A DNA stretch of 64,000 bases from Alteromonas stellipolaris (GTDB lineage: Bacteria > Pseudomonadota > Gammaproteobacteria > Enterobacterales > Alteromonadaceae): assembly GCF_001562115.1 (NCBI RefSeq), contig NZ_CP013926.1, forward strand, positions 3,348,001 to 3,412,000, in the 5' to 3' direction. The translations under genes were made by a program, and so were the position numbers. Positions 20,160 through 27,528 of this stretch are shown in pieces. How positions within the stretch are numbered: the stretch's first letter is position 1; each line of letters starts with the position of its first letter. Below the pieces are notes generated by a model. The model was not told the origin of the DNA, did no database searches, and saw only the letters and a list, made by a program, of their open reading frames with translations.

Positions 20160-20261
20160 TTTTTACTTTGTAAATTAAGTGTTTGTTTGCAGCGTTTAGA
20201 TCTAACTTTGCATCGCCAATTTTTGCTTGCGCTATTATTGAACGCTGTTTATAAGCACTTT

Positions 20262-22076
20262 TTAATTAAGCGTATCTTCAATATAGCCGTCAACTATTTG
20301 TGCTAATACATCTAATGGCACGGCACCATTTTTCAGTACTGCATCATGGAATTCACCTAGAATAAACTTATCACCTAACGCTACTTTCGCCTTTTCACGC
20401 AGTTCTATAATTTTCATCATGCCCACTTTATACGCAGTGGCTTGGCCCGGCATAACGATGTAACGTTCAATTTCAGAGGTTACGTCAGATTCGGCCATAC
20501 CTGTATTCGCTAGCATGTACTCTATGGCTTCTTCACGCGTCCAGCGTTTCGCATGAATACCGGTATCAACCACTAGTCTTACTGCACGGAAGAGCTCGGC
20601 TTGCAAACGGCCGATATTGTCAAACGGATCGTCTTGAAACCCGAGTTCCCATGCCAAGCGTTCAGAATAGAGCGCCCACCCTTCGATATAAGCCACAAAA
20701 GGCGCAACCGTTCTAAAAATAGGTAAACCTTCTAGCTCCATTGCAATGGCAATTTGGAAGTGGTGACCAGGAATGCCTTCGTGATACGCAAGTGTTCGCA
20801 TGCTGTAGGTAGGTGTTGCTTTAATGTCGTAAAGATTAGCAAAGAAAACACCAGGACGAGAACCATCGAAAGCAGGCGGTTGATAATATGCACCAGGCGC
20901 CGTTTTCTCTTTAAACAGTGGAATGCGTTTCACTTCCATACCCGCTTCTGGGCGTACTAAAAATGCATCGCCTAGGCCCGCATCAATTTCATCTAAAATA
21001 GTTTGGTAATCGGCTAGAATTTGCTCCCGTCCTTCATCCGTATCTTCATAATAAAAGCGCTCATCTTCTGCTAGCGTATTTATTGCCGCGGTAAAGCCTT
21101 GGCTAACATCAAACCCTTCTTGCGCTAAAATGGCTAAGATCTCAGCTTGAATACGATCAACCTCTGATAAACCCACATTATGAATATAGTCAGCAGAATA
21201 ATTCGTGGTAGTGAAGAAACGCAGGGCAAGTTTATAAGCCTCATCTCCGCCGTCTAAATGCCATAAACCATCATCTGTACCCGCTTTTTCCTTAAGAGCA
21301 GTAAAGTAATCGATAAGCATTTGGTAAGTAGGATAAACCGTATTTTCTATTTCTGTAGCAACGTTGGATAAAAGTCCGTCGTAATCAGCTTTAACAATGG
21401 CTTCAGACTCTTCCATGCGGCGCTGAACCGAGGTATACAGAATATTTTCTTTCACTGGCTTATCGATAAAGCCCTGCATTTCATCTATTACCCTTTGAAT
21501 AACAAAGCGTGGTGGAAGGATATTTTTCTCTTCCCGCAGGTACATACCTTCAAGCATTTGCGTGAAATAGCGCTTACTCTCACTTAAGCGATTAATGTAA
21601 TACTCAACGCTTTCTACATCAGTAATAGGATGTTGACCATCCATGAAGCTCGGAAAGTTGCTTTGGGCTCCAGACATTTGATTAAACGGGTAACTATGAT
21701 ATTGATATTTTTCGAACCCGCTCAATGTGTTAAGCAAGTAAAGGGCGATGTCTTTGGATAATTGCTGATCTTCATCCAAATTTTCGTATTGCATAAGCAC
21801 ACTTTTAACCTGCATAAGCTCATCAAATGTGGCTTGTGACGAGGCTAAGCTGGCATCATCAAGGTGGGCGTTATGACCTGTAATACCCATGCCATCCAAC
21901 ACACCTATAGACGTTAACGTTTCTGGGCTCTTCAATGCCTGCTTGATAAGGGTTCTGTCTAGAAACACACGAAATGAAAGCGGCTTTTGCGCATTCCATT
22001 CATACGTTCCCCACGCAGCTGCACCCAGTATAATTACCAGCACACCTATGCCTAACCATTTAAAAAATGTTTTCAT
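20262..22076 (-). CDS. DUF885 family protein (M32-like metallopeptidase fold), membrane-anchored or secreted
   Basis: 604 aa. The N-terminus has one hydrophobic segment (residues ~8-25) without an obvious cleavage site, so it is a signal anchor or signal peptide. The DUF885 signature TLAYHEGIPGHHFQIAIAMEL (about residues 430-450) carries an HEGxPGHH metal-binding-type motif, with a downstream GWALYSERLAWELG helix that supplies a glutamate. The C-terminal end PGQATAYKVGMMKIIELREKA is also typical. Likely a periplasmic peptidase; exact activity unproven. Monocistronic. Confidence 0.87.
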   Translation of the reverse strand: MKTFFKWLGIGVLVIILGAAAWGTYEWNAQKPLSFRVFLDRTLIKQALKSPETLTSIGVLDGMGITGHNAHLDDASLASSQATFDELMQVKSVLMQYENLDEDQQLSKDIALYLLNTLSGFEKYQYHSYPFNQMSGAQSNFPSFMDGQHPITDVESVEYYINRLSESKRYFTQMLEGMYLREEKNILPPRFVIQRVIDEMQGFIDKPVKENILYTSVQRRMEESEAIVKADYDGLLSNVATEIENTVYPTYQMLIDYFTALKEKAGTDDGLWHLDGGDEAYKLALRFFTTTNYSADYIHNVGLSEVDRIQAEILAILAQEGFDVSQGFTAAINTLAEDERFYYEDTDEGREQILADYQTILDEIDAGLGDAFLVRPEAGMEVKRIPLFKEKTAPGAYYQPPAFDGSRPGVFFANLYDIKATPTYSMRTLAYHEGIPGHHFQIAIAMELEGLPIFRTVAPFVAYIEGWALYSERLAWELGFQDDPFDNIGRLQAELFRAVRLVVDTGIHAKRWTREEAIEYMLANTGMAESDVTSEIERYIVMPGQATAYKVGMMKIIELREKAKVALGDKFILGEFHDAVLKNGAVPLDVLAQIVDGYIEDTLN

Positions 22077-22269
22077 TCTGTCCCTTATTATTTTATTTGT
22101 TTTATAGAATATAGACGCTGAAGTTCGCGCTTTGCGAGCTCTACATTTATTCAGCGGCGCAGGAAAGTCAATAAAAAGGCTTTTGAGGTGTGGCTTTACG
22201 TTATTAAAATATCAATACACAGTGCGGTGACAACGATAGAGCGCCTCATGTCTAGTCGCTTACATCTAA

Positions 22270-22488
22270 TTTAGTACTGTCACAGGGAAGATTCGATTTA
22301 ATCTGACGGGCAGGAATAGACAAGGAGCGGACGTTCAGGTATTAATTCATGAGATTCTGCATTTTGCCAATTGCAGCCGTTTAAAAGAAGTTCTCTGGAA
22401 GGCAGATGTGAACCTAAGTGGACAGACGAGCGTTAAACCTGCCGAAGATGTTTATGTCATTTGCGGATCTTCATTCCACCTTGATTGA
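22270..22488 (+). pseudogene. HEXXH-containing fragment, possible zinc metalloprotease remnant
   Basis: A 72-codon open stretch with no start codon lies between a TAA at 22267 and a TGA at 22486. It reads NLTGRNRQGADVQVLIHEIL then HFANC, so it has an HEILH motif inside a VQVLIHEILHF context like the active-site helix of zincin metallopeptidases. Residues after that do not match a family I can name. Probably a decayed gene piece; chance occurrence cannot be excluded. Confidence 0.35.
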
Positions 22489-22583
22489 AATAGTGGCAAT
22501 CGTAGCATTCTGGATAATCAGTTCCTTATTGGTGGACACACTATCCAGTGATCATTTTCAATTATTTTGAATTTTAAGACGAA

Positions 22584-22613
22584 AAGCACCGTATCTTCTT
22601 AAATACGGTGCTT
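22584..22613 (-). terminator. terminator of the vanished RND gene
   Basis: A perfect 11-bp stem AAGCACCGTAT / ATACGGTGCTT with an 8-nt loop begins 5 nt after the stop of the RND tail on the minus strand and is followed by TTCG. It kept its position although the gene body is gone. Confidence 0.65.
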
Positions 22614-22618
22614 AACAA

Positions 22619-22726
22619 TCACACTTTCGTTGATTTCGAATGCATTACCCGATACAAAATAGGCAAAACGACCAATGTTAGAATGGTCGATGAGATGATC
22701 GGAAACAGATTTGGGCTGAGAAGAAT
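22619..22726 (-). pseudogene. C-terminal remnant of an RND (heavy-metal/multidrug efflux) transporter
   Basis: A 35-codon tail reads LFPIISSTILTLVVLPILYR up to a TGA at 22619, preceded in frame by a stop at 22727-22729. The SSTxLTLxVLPxLY pattern is the last transmembrane helix of CzcA/CusA-type RND pumps. Everything upstream is missing, replaced by unrelated sequence and the unknown gene at 22791. Confidence 0.65.
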
Positions 22727-22790
22727 TTAGCTCAAATCTAATCTGACGCTGGCACCAGAAAAACTGGGTAACTGTCAGATCAGGTCTGAG

Positions 22791-23483
22791 CTAGTACACT
22801 AAAGTACAGTATTTCCCAAGCTTATAATCTGCTATAAAAATGGGTTTTAACTCCTTTTTATATTTTGGAGTCCAAACCACTCTGAATTCATGTTGCCCCG
22901 AAAACTCGGGGCCTTTAATAAATGCCGGGTTCATTCCCAAGTTTTTACCGTCCCAGTGCTCTTCTCTGCTTTTGTAAACAACAGGCATCCAATTAACTCT
23001 TTTAATCAGAACCTTATGATTAATTGCAAGAGTAAGCGTTTCAATAAACCCTTTAATATCATGTATTCTGACGCAACTATTAGAGCCTTCCAGTTCTTTC
23101 AAAACATCTGTATCGCAACTCGTCGAAAAACAGAGTACATAGCAATCAGCTGCATTAACACTACTGCTATAGCTCAAATTTTTGACACTCTTAAGGTCAT
23201 CTTCTAATGAAGTAACTGCTCCGTACTCATACCCGTTAACATCCTTTTGAAGGTAAGCAACCATATCTTCTCCATCTGGCCCTTTCATTTCAACTCGACG
23301 CCCTGACTTGACCCTACTCCCAGTCATATTAGTAAAAAGTTTTTTTGTTCCCTCAAATTGGTCTTGGATCCCCTTACCGTGTTCCATGCGTCTAAAATCG
23401 TATAGGGTTCCTATTCTTAGTATTCCTAGCGCACACAAACTAGTATTGAATCTGCGTTCTGTGAATCTATAAATATACTTCAA
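22791..23483 (-). CDS. hypothetical protein of an accessory patch
   Basis: 230 aa, not recognised with confidence. The start is TTG 23483 with AAAGGAAT 8-9 nt upstream; no in-frame ATG precedes it. The sequence is soluble with YRFTERRFNTSLCALGILRIGTL at the N-terminus, a central DCYVLCFS segment and HEFRVVWTPKYKKEL near the end. That order (early 'Y+F', mid 'CFS', late 'HEFRVVW') resembles DUF2971-type accessory proteins, but I would not assign it. The gene lies between an RND tail and an HNH remnant, and its codon use looks unlike the neighbouring core genes. Confidence 0.7.
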   Translation of the reverse strand: MKYIYRFTERRFNTSLCALGILRIGTLYDFRRMEHGKGIQDQFEGTKKLFTNMTGSRVKSGRRVEMKGPDGEDMVAYLQKDVNGYEYGAVTSLEDDLKSVKNLSYSSSVNAADCYVLCFSTSCDTDVLKELEGSNSCVRIHDIKGFIETLTLAINHKVLIKRVNWMPVVYKSREEHWDGKNLGMNPAFIKGPEFSGQHEFRVVWTPKYKKELKPIFIADYKLGKYCTLVY

Positions 23484-23709
23484 CTTGTAATTCCTTTTAA
23501 CATGGGCTCTCTACTCCTAGCAGGAAGTACTCTGTAATACACTGCTTATTTCGAGCTCTTCACTTCTAATCGGCGCAGGCCGCTAACTGATTATTAATTA
23601 CTCTGCGTTCGCGGGGTTTAAATTCCAATTTAAAAATTTCTGTAATTTTAATGAACTTGTCTAAGTACTTGCATCAATAAGAATAGTTCGAAGGCATCCA
23701 CTTAGAGGG

Positions 23710-23901
23710 TCACTTCGCCCCCTTTGATCGATTGGCTCTGGCATAAACAGCGATTGTGTTAATAGGGGCGTTCGCAAATTCTCTTCTTAGTACAAGTGGC
23801 CAACCATCAGCGCCATGCTCGTAACCCCACTTTAGAGGCACTATATGGTCAATATCAAGGTCATCATCGTAATAGACTTTATCAGTGTAGTAACTGTATA
23901 T
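23710..23901 (-). pseudogene. C-terminal remnant of an HNH endonuclease
   Basis: A 63-codon open stretch ends in TGA at 23710, with a TAG immediately upstream at 23902. It reads DLDIDHIVPLKWGYEHGADG followed by a REFAN...NTIAVYARANRSKGAK tail. DIDHIVPLKW plus a late N-x-x-K (ANRSKGAK) is the standard His-Asn-His metal finger of small secreted or phage-type HNH nucleases. The N-terminus and any start codon are absent, so this is a fragment. Confidence 0.75.
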
Positions 23902-24012
23902 CTAGACAGACACCTAACTCTCAATAATGAAAATAGCTTGGTTAGCTATGGCAATTAAAGCAGAAGGCCGGTATCAGTCGGGGGGGCGTCAAAAATTCAC
24001 GCACTGACGCCA

Positions 24013-24162
24013 TCAAGTAATCAATGCGCTAACTTCCGCTGCACGTACACAGGAGCTGCACACGCAACCCCGTACAGCCAAAATTTCAATAGATTCCGAT
24101 ACTTCCAAAGCGTCGTCCACCTCGATGCCTGTCACCGACAAATGAGTCTGTTGATAAGCCAT
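24013..24162 (-). CDS. possible 49-aa Cys-containing small protein
   Basis: ATG 24162 opens 49 codons with a CVCSSC segment (residues 33-38) near the end of an otherwise acidic peptide (GIEVDDALEVSESIEILAVRG is amphipathic). There is no ribosome binding site: a nine-A run precedes the ATG. It is divergent from parD. It may be noise in a decayed region; listed because of the C-x-C-x2-C cluster. Confidence 0.2.
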   Translation of the reverse strand: MAYQQTHLSVTGIEVDDALEVSESIEILAVRGCVCSSCVRAAEVSALIT

Positions 24163-24184
24163 TTTTTTTTACATTTAGAGCGTT

Positions 24185-24202
24185 TGGTGTAATATCGCAC
24201 CA
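24185..24202. promoter_or_regulatory. candidate parD operator/promoter
   Basis: TGGTG-N8-CACCA dyad whose spacer contains a TAATAT -10-like box, 25 nt before the parD ATG. RHH antitoxins such as ParD usually repress their own promoter through such dyads. Confidence 0.45.
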
Positions 24203-24226
24203 CCTCTAATAAGTTGGACATTAGTC

Positions 24227-24460
24227 ATGCCTAGACAAAGTATTTCACTAACTGAAAAAAATGATGCTTGGTTAAAGCATCATGTAGAAGGCGCCAAAGA
24301 ATATGCTAGTAAAAGTGAACTAGTTAATGAACTGATTCGCCAAGCACGACGGAATGAAGCCATTAATCAAAAGTTAATGGATGTGGAGTCTTCCAGGTTC
24401 GTCCACCAATCGAAAGAACAGATACTAAGCGAATTCAAAAGTGTGCTGAATTCTAAGTGA
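24227..24460 (+). CDS. parD: ParD family antitoxin (ribbon-helix-helix)
   Basis: 77 aa: RHH N-terminus PRQSISLTEKNDAWLKHHVE, second helix SKSELVNELIRQARR, then a flexible toxin-binding tail. The stop overlaps the toxin start as GTGA, the classic coupling. It is predicted to bind DNA as a dimer and to neutralise the adjacent ParE. Confidence 0.85.
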   Translation: MPRQSISLTEKNDAWLKHHVEGAKEYASKSELVNELIRQARRNEAINQKLMDVESSRFVHQSKEQILSEFKSVLNSK

Positions 24461-24744
24461 GCGATTATAAGCTCTCGGCAAACGCTAAAGAAGACTTAAA
24501 ACGAATCTACATCTTTGAATTCGAGCACTTCGGTGAACAACAAGCTGATGTGCATTACGATGCGTTTTTTGATGCATTTGAGCGCATAGCAAGTAACCCC
24601 AATGCTTACCCATCAGTAGACAATATTCGTGCTGGCTATCGACGTTGTCCGTGTGGTTCAGATTCAATTTATTTTCGAATCCGCAACAATATTGTTGAGG
24701 TCATGGCCATTATCGGAGGACAAGATACGGACATGTGGCTCTAA
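24457..24744 (+). CDS. parE: RelE/ParE family toxin
   Basis: 95 aa from GTG 24457, which overlaps the antitoxin stop. The ParE fold is visible: YKLSANAKEDLKRIYIFEFEHFGE, a helical hairpin, then GYRRCPCGSDSIYFRIRNNIVEVMAIIGGQD. ParE members usually inhibit DNA gyrase; RelE-type RNase activity is less likely for this subgroup. The frame is intact, in a patch otherwise full of debris. Confidence 0.85.
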   Translation: MSDYKLSANAKEDLKRIYIFEFEHFGEQQADVHYDAFFDAFERIASNPNAYPSVDNIRAGYRRCPCGSDSIYFRIRNNIVEVMAIIGGQDTDMWL

Positions 24745-24902
24745 CCTTCGAAAAGCCACTCACGTCTCCATGGCTCCGTTGTGCCGGTTGCCAGAGCAAC
24801 ATTTATGATAATCAGCTTTTCACTCTTAGTCTGTTCAAATTAATCCAATAAATTGCCTATCCACCTTCACACAAGGCTCTCTGTTGGCGTCTAATAGAAC
24901 GT

Positions 24903-25499
24903 CTATATAAGCAATGCTTTTCTTTCGTACTCCGCAATAGCGTTTTCTTCCAGTAATGTTCTTCCTATTTTATCTACTCCAGTTATCAAATTTTGTTTAT
25001 GGTGAAGCGGAATAGCAAAACTGAAAACATCACTGTTAAAACGAACCTGCTGATTGCTTAAATCAACAAATACCAATTGGTTCGGATTCTGCCGACATTG
25101 CATTGCAATATCGTCAACCACATCGCGGGGTAACGTAATCGGTAAAATCTGATTATTAAGGCAATTCGCATAGAAAATATCAGCAAACCCTTTGGCTATA
25201 ATCACTCTAAATCCAAAATCAGCGATAGCCCATGGCGCATGCTCACGACTAGAACCACAACCAAAATTTTCACCTGCAAGTAATATTTCAGCGCCAGCAT
25301 ACACAGGGTCATTGAGCACACAATCTGGGTTCAAAACGCTTTCATTGGAGTCGAGGTAACGTACATCATGGAGAAGATGCTTTCCAAAACCTTGACGCGT
25401 TATTTCTGTCAGAAATTGCTTTGGCAGTAGTTGATCAGTATCCACGTTATTTTCTACAAAAGGTATTGCCTTAGATTCAACCGTTATTAATGGCTTCAT
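24903..25499 (-). CDS. leuD: LeuD-like hydro-lyase small subunit
   Basis: 198 aa swivel subunit of the isopropylmalate isomerase family: [13 protein letters not shown], the [17 protein letters not shown] substrate-loop motif and [19 protein letters not shown]. It starts inside the leuC-like stop (ATGA). Annotation would normally be LeuD of leucine biosynthesis. Here it is the last gene of a catabolic-looking operon, so a citraconate/maleate-type hydratase role is my preferred reading. No leuA or leuB is nearby. Confidence 0.85.
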   Translation of the reverse strand: MKPLITVESKAIPFVENNVDTDQLLPKQFLTEITRQGFGKHLLHDVRYLDSNESVLNPDCVLNDPVYAGAEILLAGENFGCGSSREHAPWAIADFGFRVIIAKGFADIFYANCLNNQILPITLPRDVVDDIAMQCRQNPNQLVFVDLSNQQVRFNSDVFSFAIPLHHKQNLITGVDKIGRTLLEENAIAEYERKALLI

Positions 25500-26905
25500 G
25501 GCTGCCTCCTTAATAGCAATCTAACATCGGTGAGTTTACCTTTTAGTGCCGCACCAGCGGCCATGGCTGGACTGACTAAGTGCGTTCTAGCGCCTCGCCC
25601 CTGTCTGCCTTCAAAGTTTCGATTGCTAGTAGACGCACAGCGGTCGCCTTCTTTAAGCACGTCATCGTTCATCCCTAAACACATTGAACATCCGGGCAAT
25701 CGCCATTCAAACCCTGCATTGATAAACACGCGGTCTAGCCCTTCTTCTTCCGCAAGTTTTTTTACTCGCATCGAACCTGGTACCACAATAGCTTTTACTT
25801 GTTCGGCCACTTGTCCATTTAATACCACCGCAGCGGCTTCTCTTAAGTCTTCTATTCGACTGTTTGTACACGAACCAATAAATACATGGGAAATAGCAAC
25901 ATCGCCTATGTTCTGACCAGCGTTAATATCCATATAATGCAGTGCCTTTTGCATAGCGCTACTGTCGCCGTCAGAATAACTGTCAGGCAATTGAGGTACG
26001 GCTTCATCGATGCCGATAACTTGCCCTGGGTTAGTTCCCCACGTCACCTGAGGGGATAAACGAGACACATCAATGTCGACTGTTTTATCAAATTTTGCAT
26101 CAACATCTGAAAAAAGCATCGACCAAGCGGCTTTCATTGCCTCGAACTTCTCTCCTTTAGGCGAAAATGCTTTTCCGTCTAAGTAGCGAAATGTGACATC
26201 ATCCGGTGCAATCATGCCTGCTTTCGCGCCGGCTTCGATACTCATGTTGCAGATTGTCATTCGCCCTTCTATCGACAAACTCGATATCGCGTCTCCGCTA
26301 TACTCCACAACAAACCCGGTTGCACCGTCGTGTCCAATTTCTCGAATTAAGGCTAAAATCATATCCTTAGCGAAGACCCCTTCGGGTAGCTCGCCATTAA
26401 AATTAACCCGCATATTCTTTGCTTTGGTTTGACGAATGGTTTGGGTAGCTAACACATGCTCCACATCTGATGTGCCAATGCCAAACGCTAGCGTACCCAA
26501 AGCGCCATGGGTAGCGGTGTGCGAGTCGCCACACACCACTGTCATACCAGGATGGATAAGCCCCATTTCCGGCCCCATAACATGCACAATACCTTGGTGA
26601 CTATCTCCTACTGGATATAAGACGATATTATTAACTTGGCAGTTTTTAATTAATGTCTTTAACTGCAACGCGTTCTTTGGACCACATGCATCAAGACTCG
26701 TCGACTGCGTAGAAATGCTATGATCCATTGTCGCTATCGTTAAGTCAGGTCGTCTTACTTTTCTGTTGAACTGTTTTAAACCATCAAATGCCTGAGGTGA
26801 AGTCACTTCATGAATCAAGTGCCTATCAATGTAAAGCAACCCGTCACCATCAACTGAAGTAACAAAGTGCCTGTCCCAAAGCTTGTCATAAAGTGTTTTA
26901 GGCAT
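25496..26905 (-). CDS. leuC: LeuC-like hydro-lyase large subunit (4Fe-4S)
   Basis: 469 aa from ATG 26905 (GGACGACC upstream), matching the family length of about 466; an earlier frame opening at 27073 is not needed. The three iron-sulfur ligands are Cys346 (SCTNSR), Cys406 and Cys409 (GCSMCLG). [17 protein letters not shown] and [22 protein letters not shown] are conserved. It overlaps the amidohydrolase gene by 8 nt and leuD by 4 nt. Family members isomerise isopropylmalate or hydrate citraconate, maleate or dimethylmaleate. The neighbouring genes point to hydration of an unsaturated diacid. Confidence 0.87.
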   Translation of the reverse strand: MPKTLYDKLWDRHFVTSVDGDGLLYIDRHLIHEVTSPQAFDGLKQFNRKVRRPDLTIATMDHSISTQSTSLDACGPKNALQLKTLIKNCQVNNIVLYPVGDSHQGIVHVMGPEMGLIHPGMTVVCGDSHTATHGALGTLAFGIGTSDVEHVLATQTIRQTKAKNMRVNFNGELPEGVFAKDMILALIREIGHDGATGFVVEYSGDAISSLSIEGRMTICNMSIEAGAKAGMIAPDDVTFRYLDGKAFSPKGEKFEAMKAAWSMLFSDVDAKFDKTVDIDVSRLSPQVTWGTNPGQVIGIDEAVPQLPDSYSDGDSSAMQKALHYMDINAGQNIGDVAISHVFIGSCTNSRIEDLREAAAVVLNGQVAEQVKAIVVPGSMRVKKLAEEEGLDRVFINAGFEWRLPGCSMCLGMNDDVLKEGDRCASTSNRNFEGRQGRGARTHLVSPAMAAGAALKGKLTDVRLLLRRQP

Positions 26906-27527
26906 GGTCGTCCTCCGCTTCTCTCTTAGCAAAATATGACGACACAGTGTCAAGACTGACAACTTCAGTATACTTTGCGTGTAGGTCGTGCAAGTTCGCT
27001 TTGTGAGCGTCAATGTTTCTGTCTCCGCAGGCTTCTTCGACCACCCATACAGGAAAATTACACGACAATGCATCTACTGCGGTTGCGCGAACGCAACCGC
27101 TGGTTGTTAAGCCACACACCACTACGCTGTCCACCCCGCCGGCTTTTAACTTCTCGTTTAGCTGGGTGCCAAAAAAAGCACTTGGGGCGGTTTTCTCAAT
27201 TAACGTAGCATTATCAGAAAACGATAGGCGGGGGTCTATCTCAACCCACCGGCTACCTCGAGCAAGCATATCTAAGTCAGGCAAATGCTGTCTGAACACC
27301 GATTGCTGGCTGTCGTTGTCATACACAACTGTGGAGAAATAAACGGGTAAGTCTGCGCCATAGAAGTCCTGAATTAGTGCTTCAGCGGCGGTAATTTCAC
27401 TATCAAATACACCGCCAAGAGGACTTTCGGGTGACGCAAAGCCTACTGTCATATCGACAACAATTAACGCAGGGCGCACGCCAAAGACGACACCTTGCGA
27501 GAGTAAATCGCTACTACTAAGCTGCAT
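26898..27527 (-). CDS. isochorismatase-family amidohydrolase (N-carbamoylsarcosine amidase / maleamate amidase type)
   Basis: 209 aa from ATG 27527, one base after the hyuB stop. A TTG at 27542 would overlap hyuB and add five residues. Catalytic triad: Asp25 (ALIVVDM), Lys112 (LIEKTAP) and Cys145 in [15 protein letters not shown]. The TSGCVRAT form is shared by N-carbamoylsarcosine amidohydrolase and maleamate amidohydrolase (NicF), rather than by isochorismatases. Predicted to hydrolyse an amide or carbamoyl group and release ammonia, just after the HyuAB step in the inferred pathway. Confidence 0.85.
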   Translation of the reverse strand: MQLSSSDLLSQGVVFGVRPALIVVDMTVGFASPESPLGGVFDSEITAAEALIQDFYGADLPVYFSTVVYDNDSQQSVFRQHLPDLDMLARGSRWVEIDPRLSFSDNATLIEKTAPSAFFGTQLNEKLKAGGVDSVVVCGLTTSGCVRATAVDALSCNFPVWVVEEACGDRNIDAHKANLHDLHAKYTEVVSLDTVSSYFAKREAEDDHA

Positions 27528-27528
27528 A

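Larger units (their letters stand above)
22077..22790. other. intergenic stretch with gene debris
   Basis: This 714-bp stretch has no intact gene. It contains a plus-strand HEXXH-type fragment (22270-22488), a terminator hairpin (22584-22613) and an RND pump tail on the minus strand (22619-22726), each listed separately. A 10-bp motif TAATCTGACG occurs on both sides of the debris (about 22300 and 22739). It is too short to claim as attachment sites. Confidence 0.6.
23484..24226. other. 743-bp stretch with HNH debris, a small ORF and the parDE promoter
   Basis: AT-rich sequence upstream of the hypothetical gene. It holds an HNH endonuclease tail (23710-23901), a 49-codon minus-strand ORF (24013-24162), and a dyad in front of parD (24185-24202). 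The first 220 bases (23484-23709) show nothing I can name. Confidence 0.6.

Noticed and set aside
22300..22748. TAATCTGACG repeated on both sides of the debris as attachment sites
   Set aside because: Only 10 bp identical, no integrase or tRNA nearby; chance cannot be excluded.
26908..27073. N-terminal extension of the LeuC-like protein
   Set aside because: The added 56 residues overlap the amidohydrolase coding region and have no match to LeuC; ATG 26905 gives the family length and a ribosome site.
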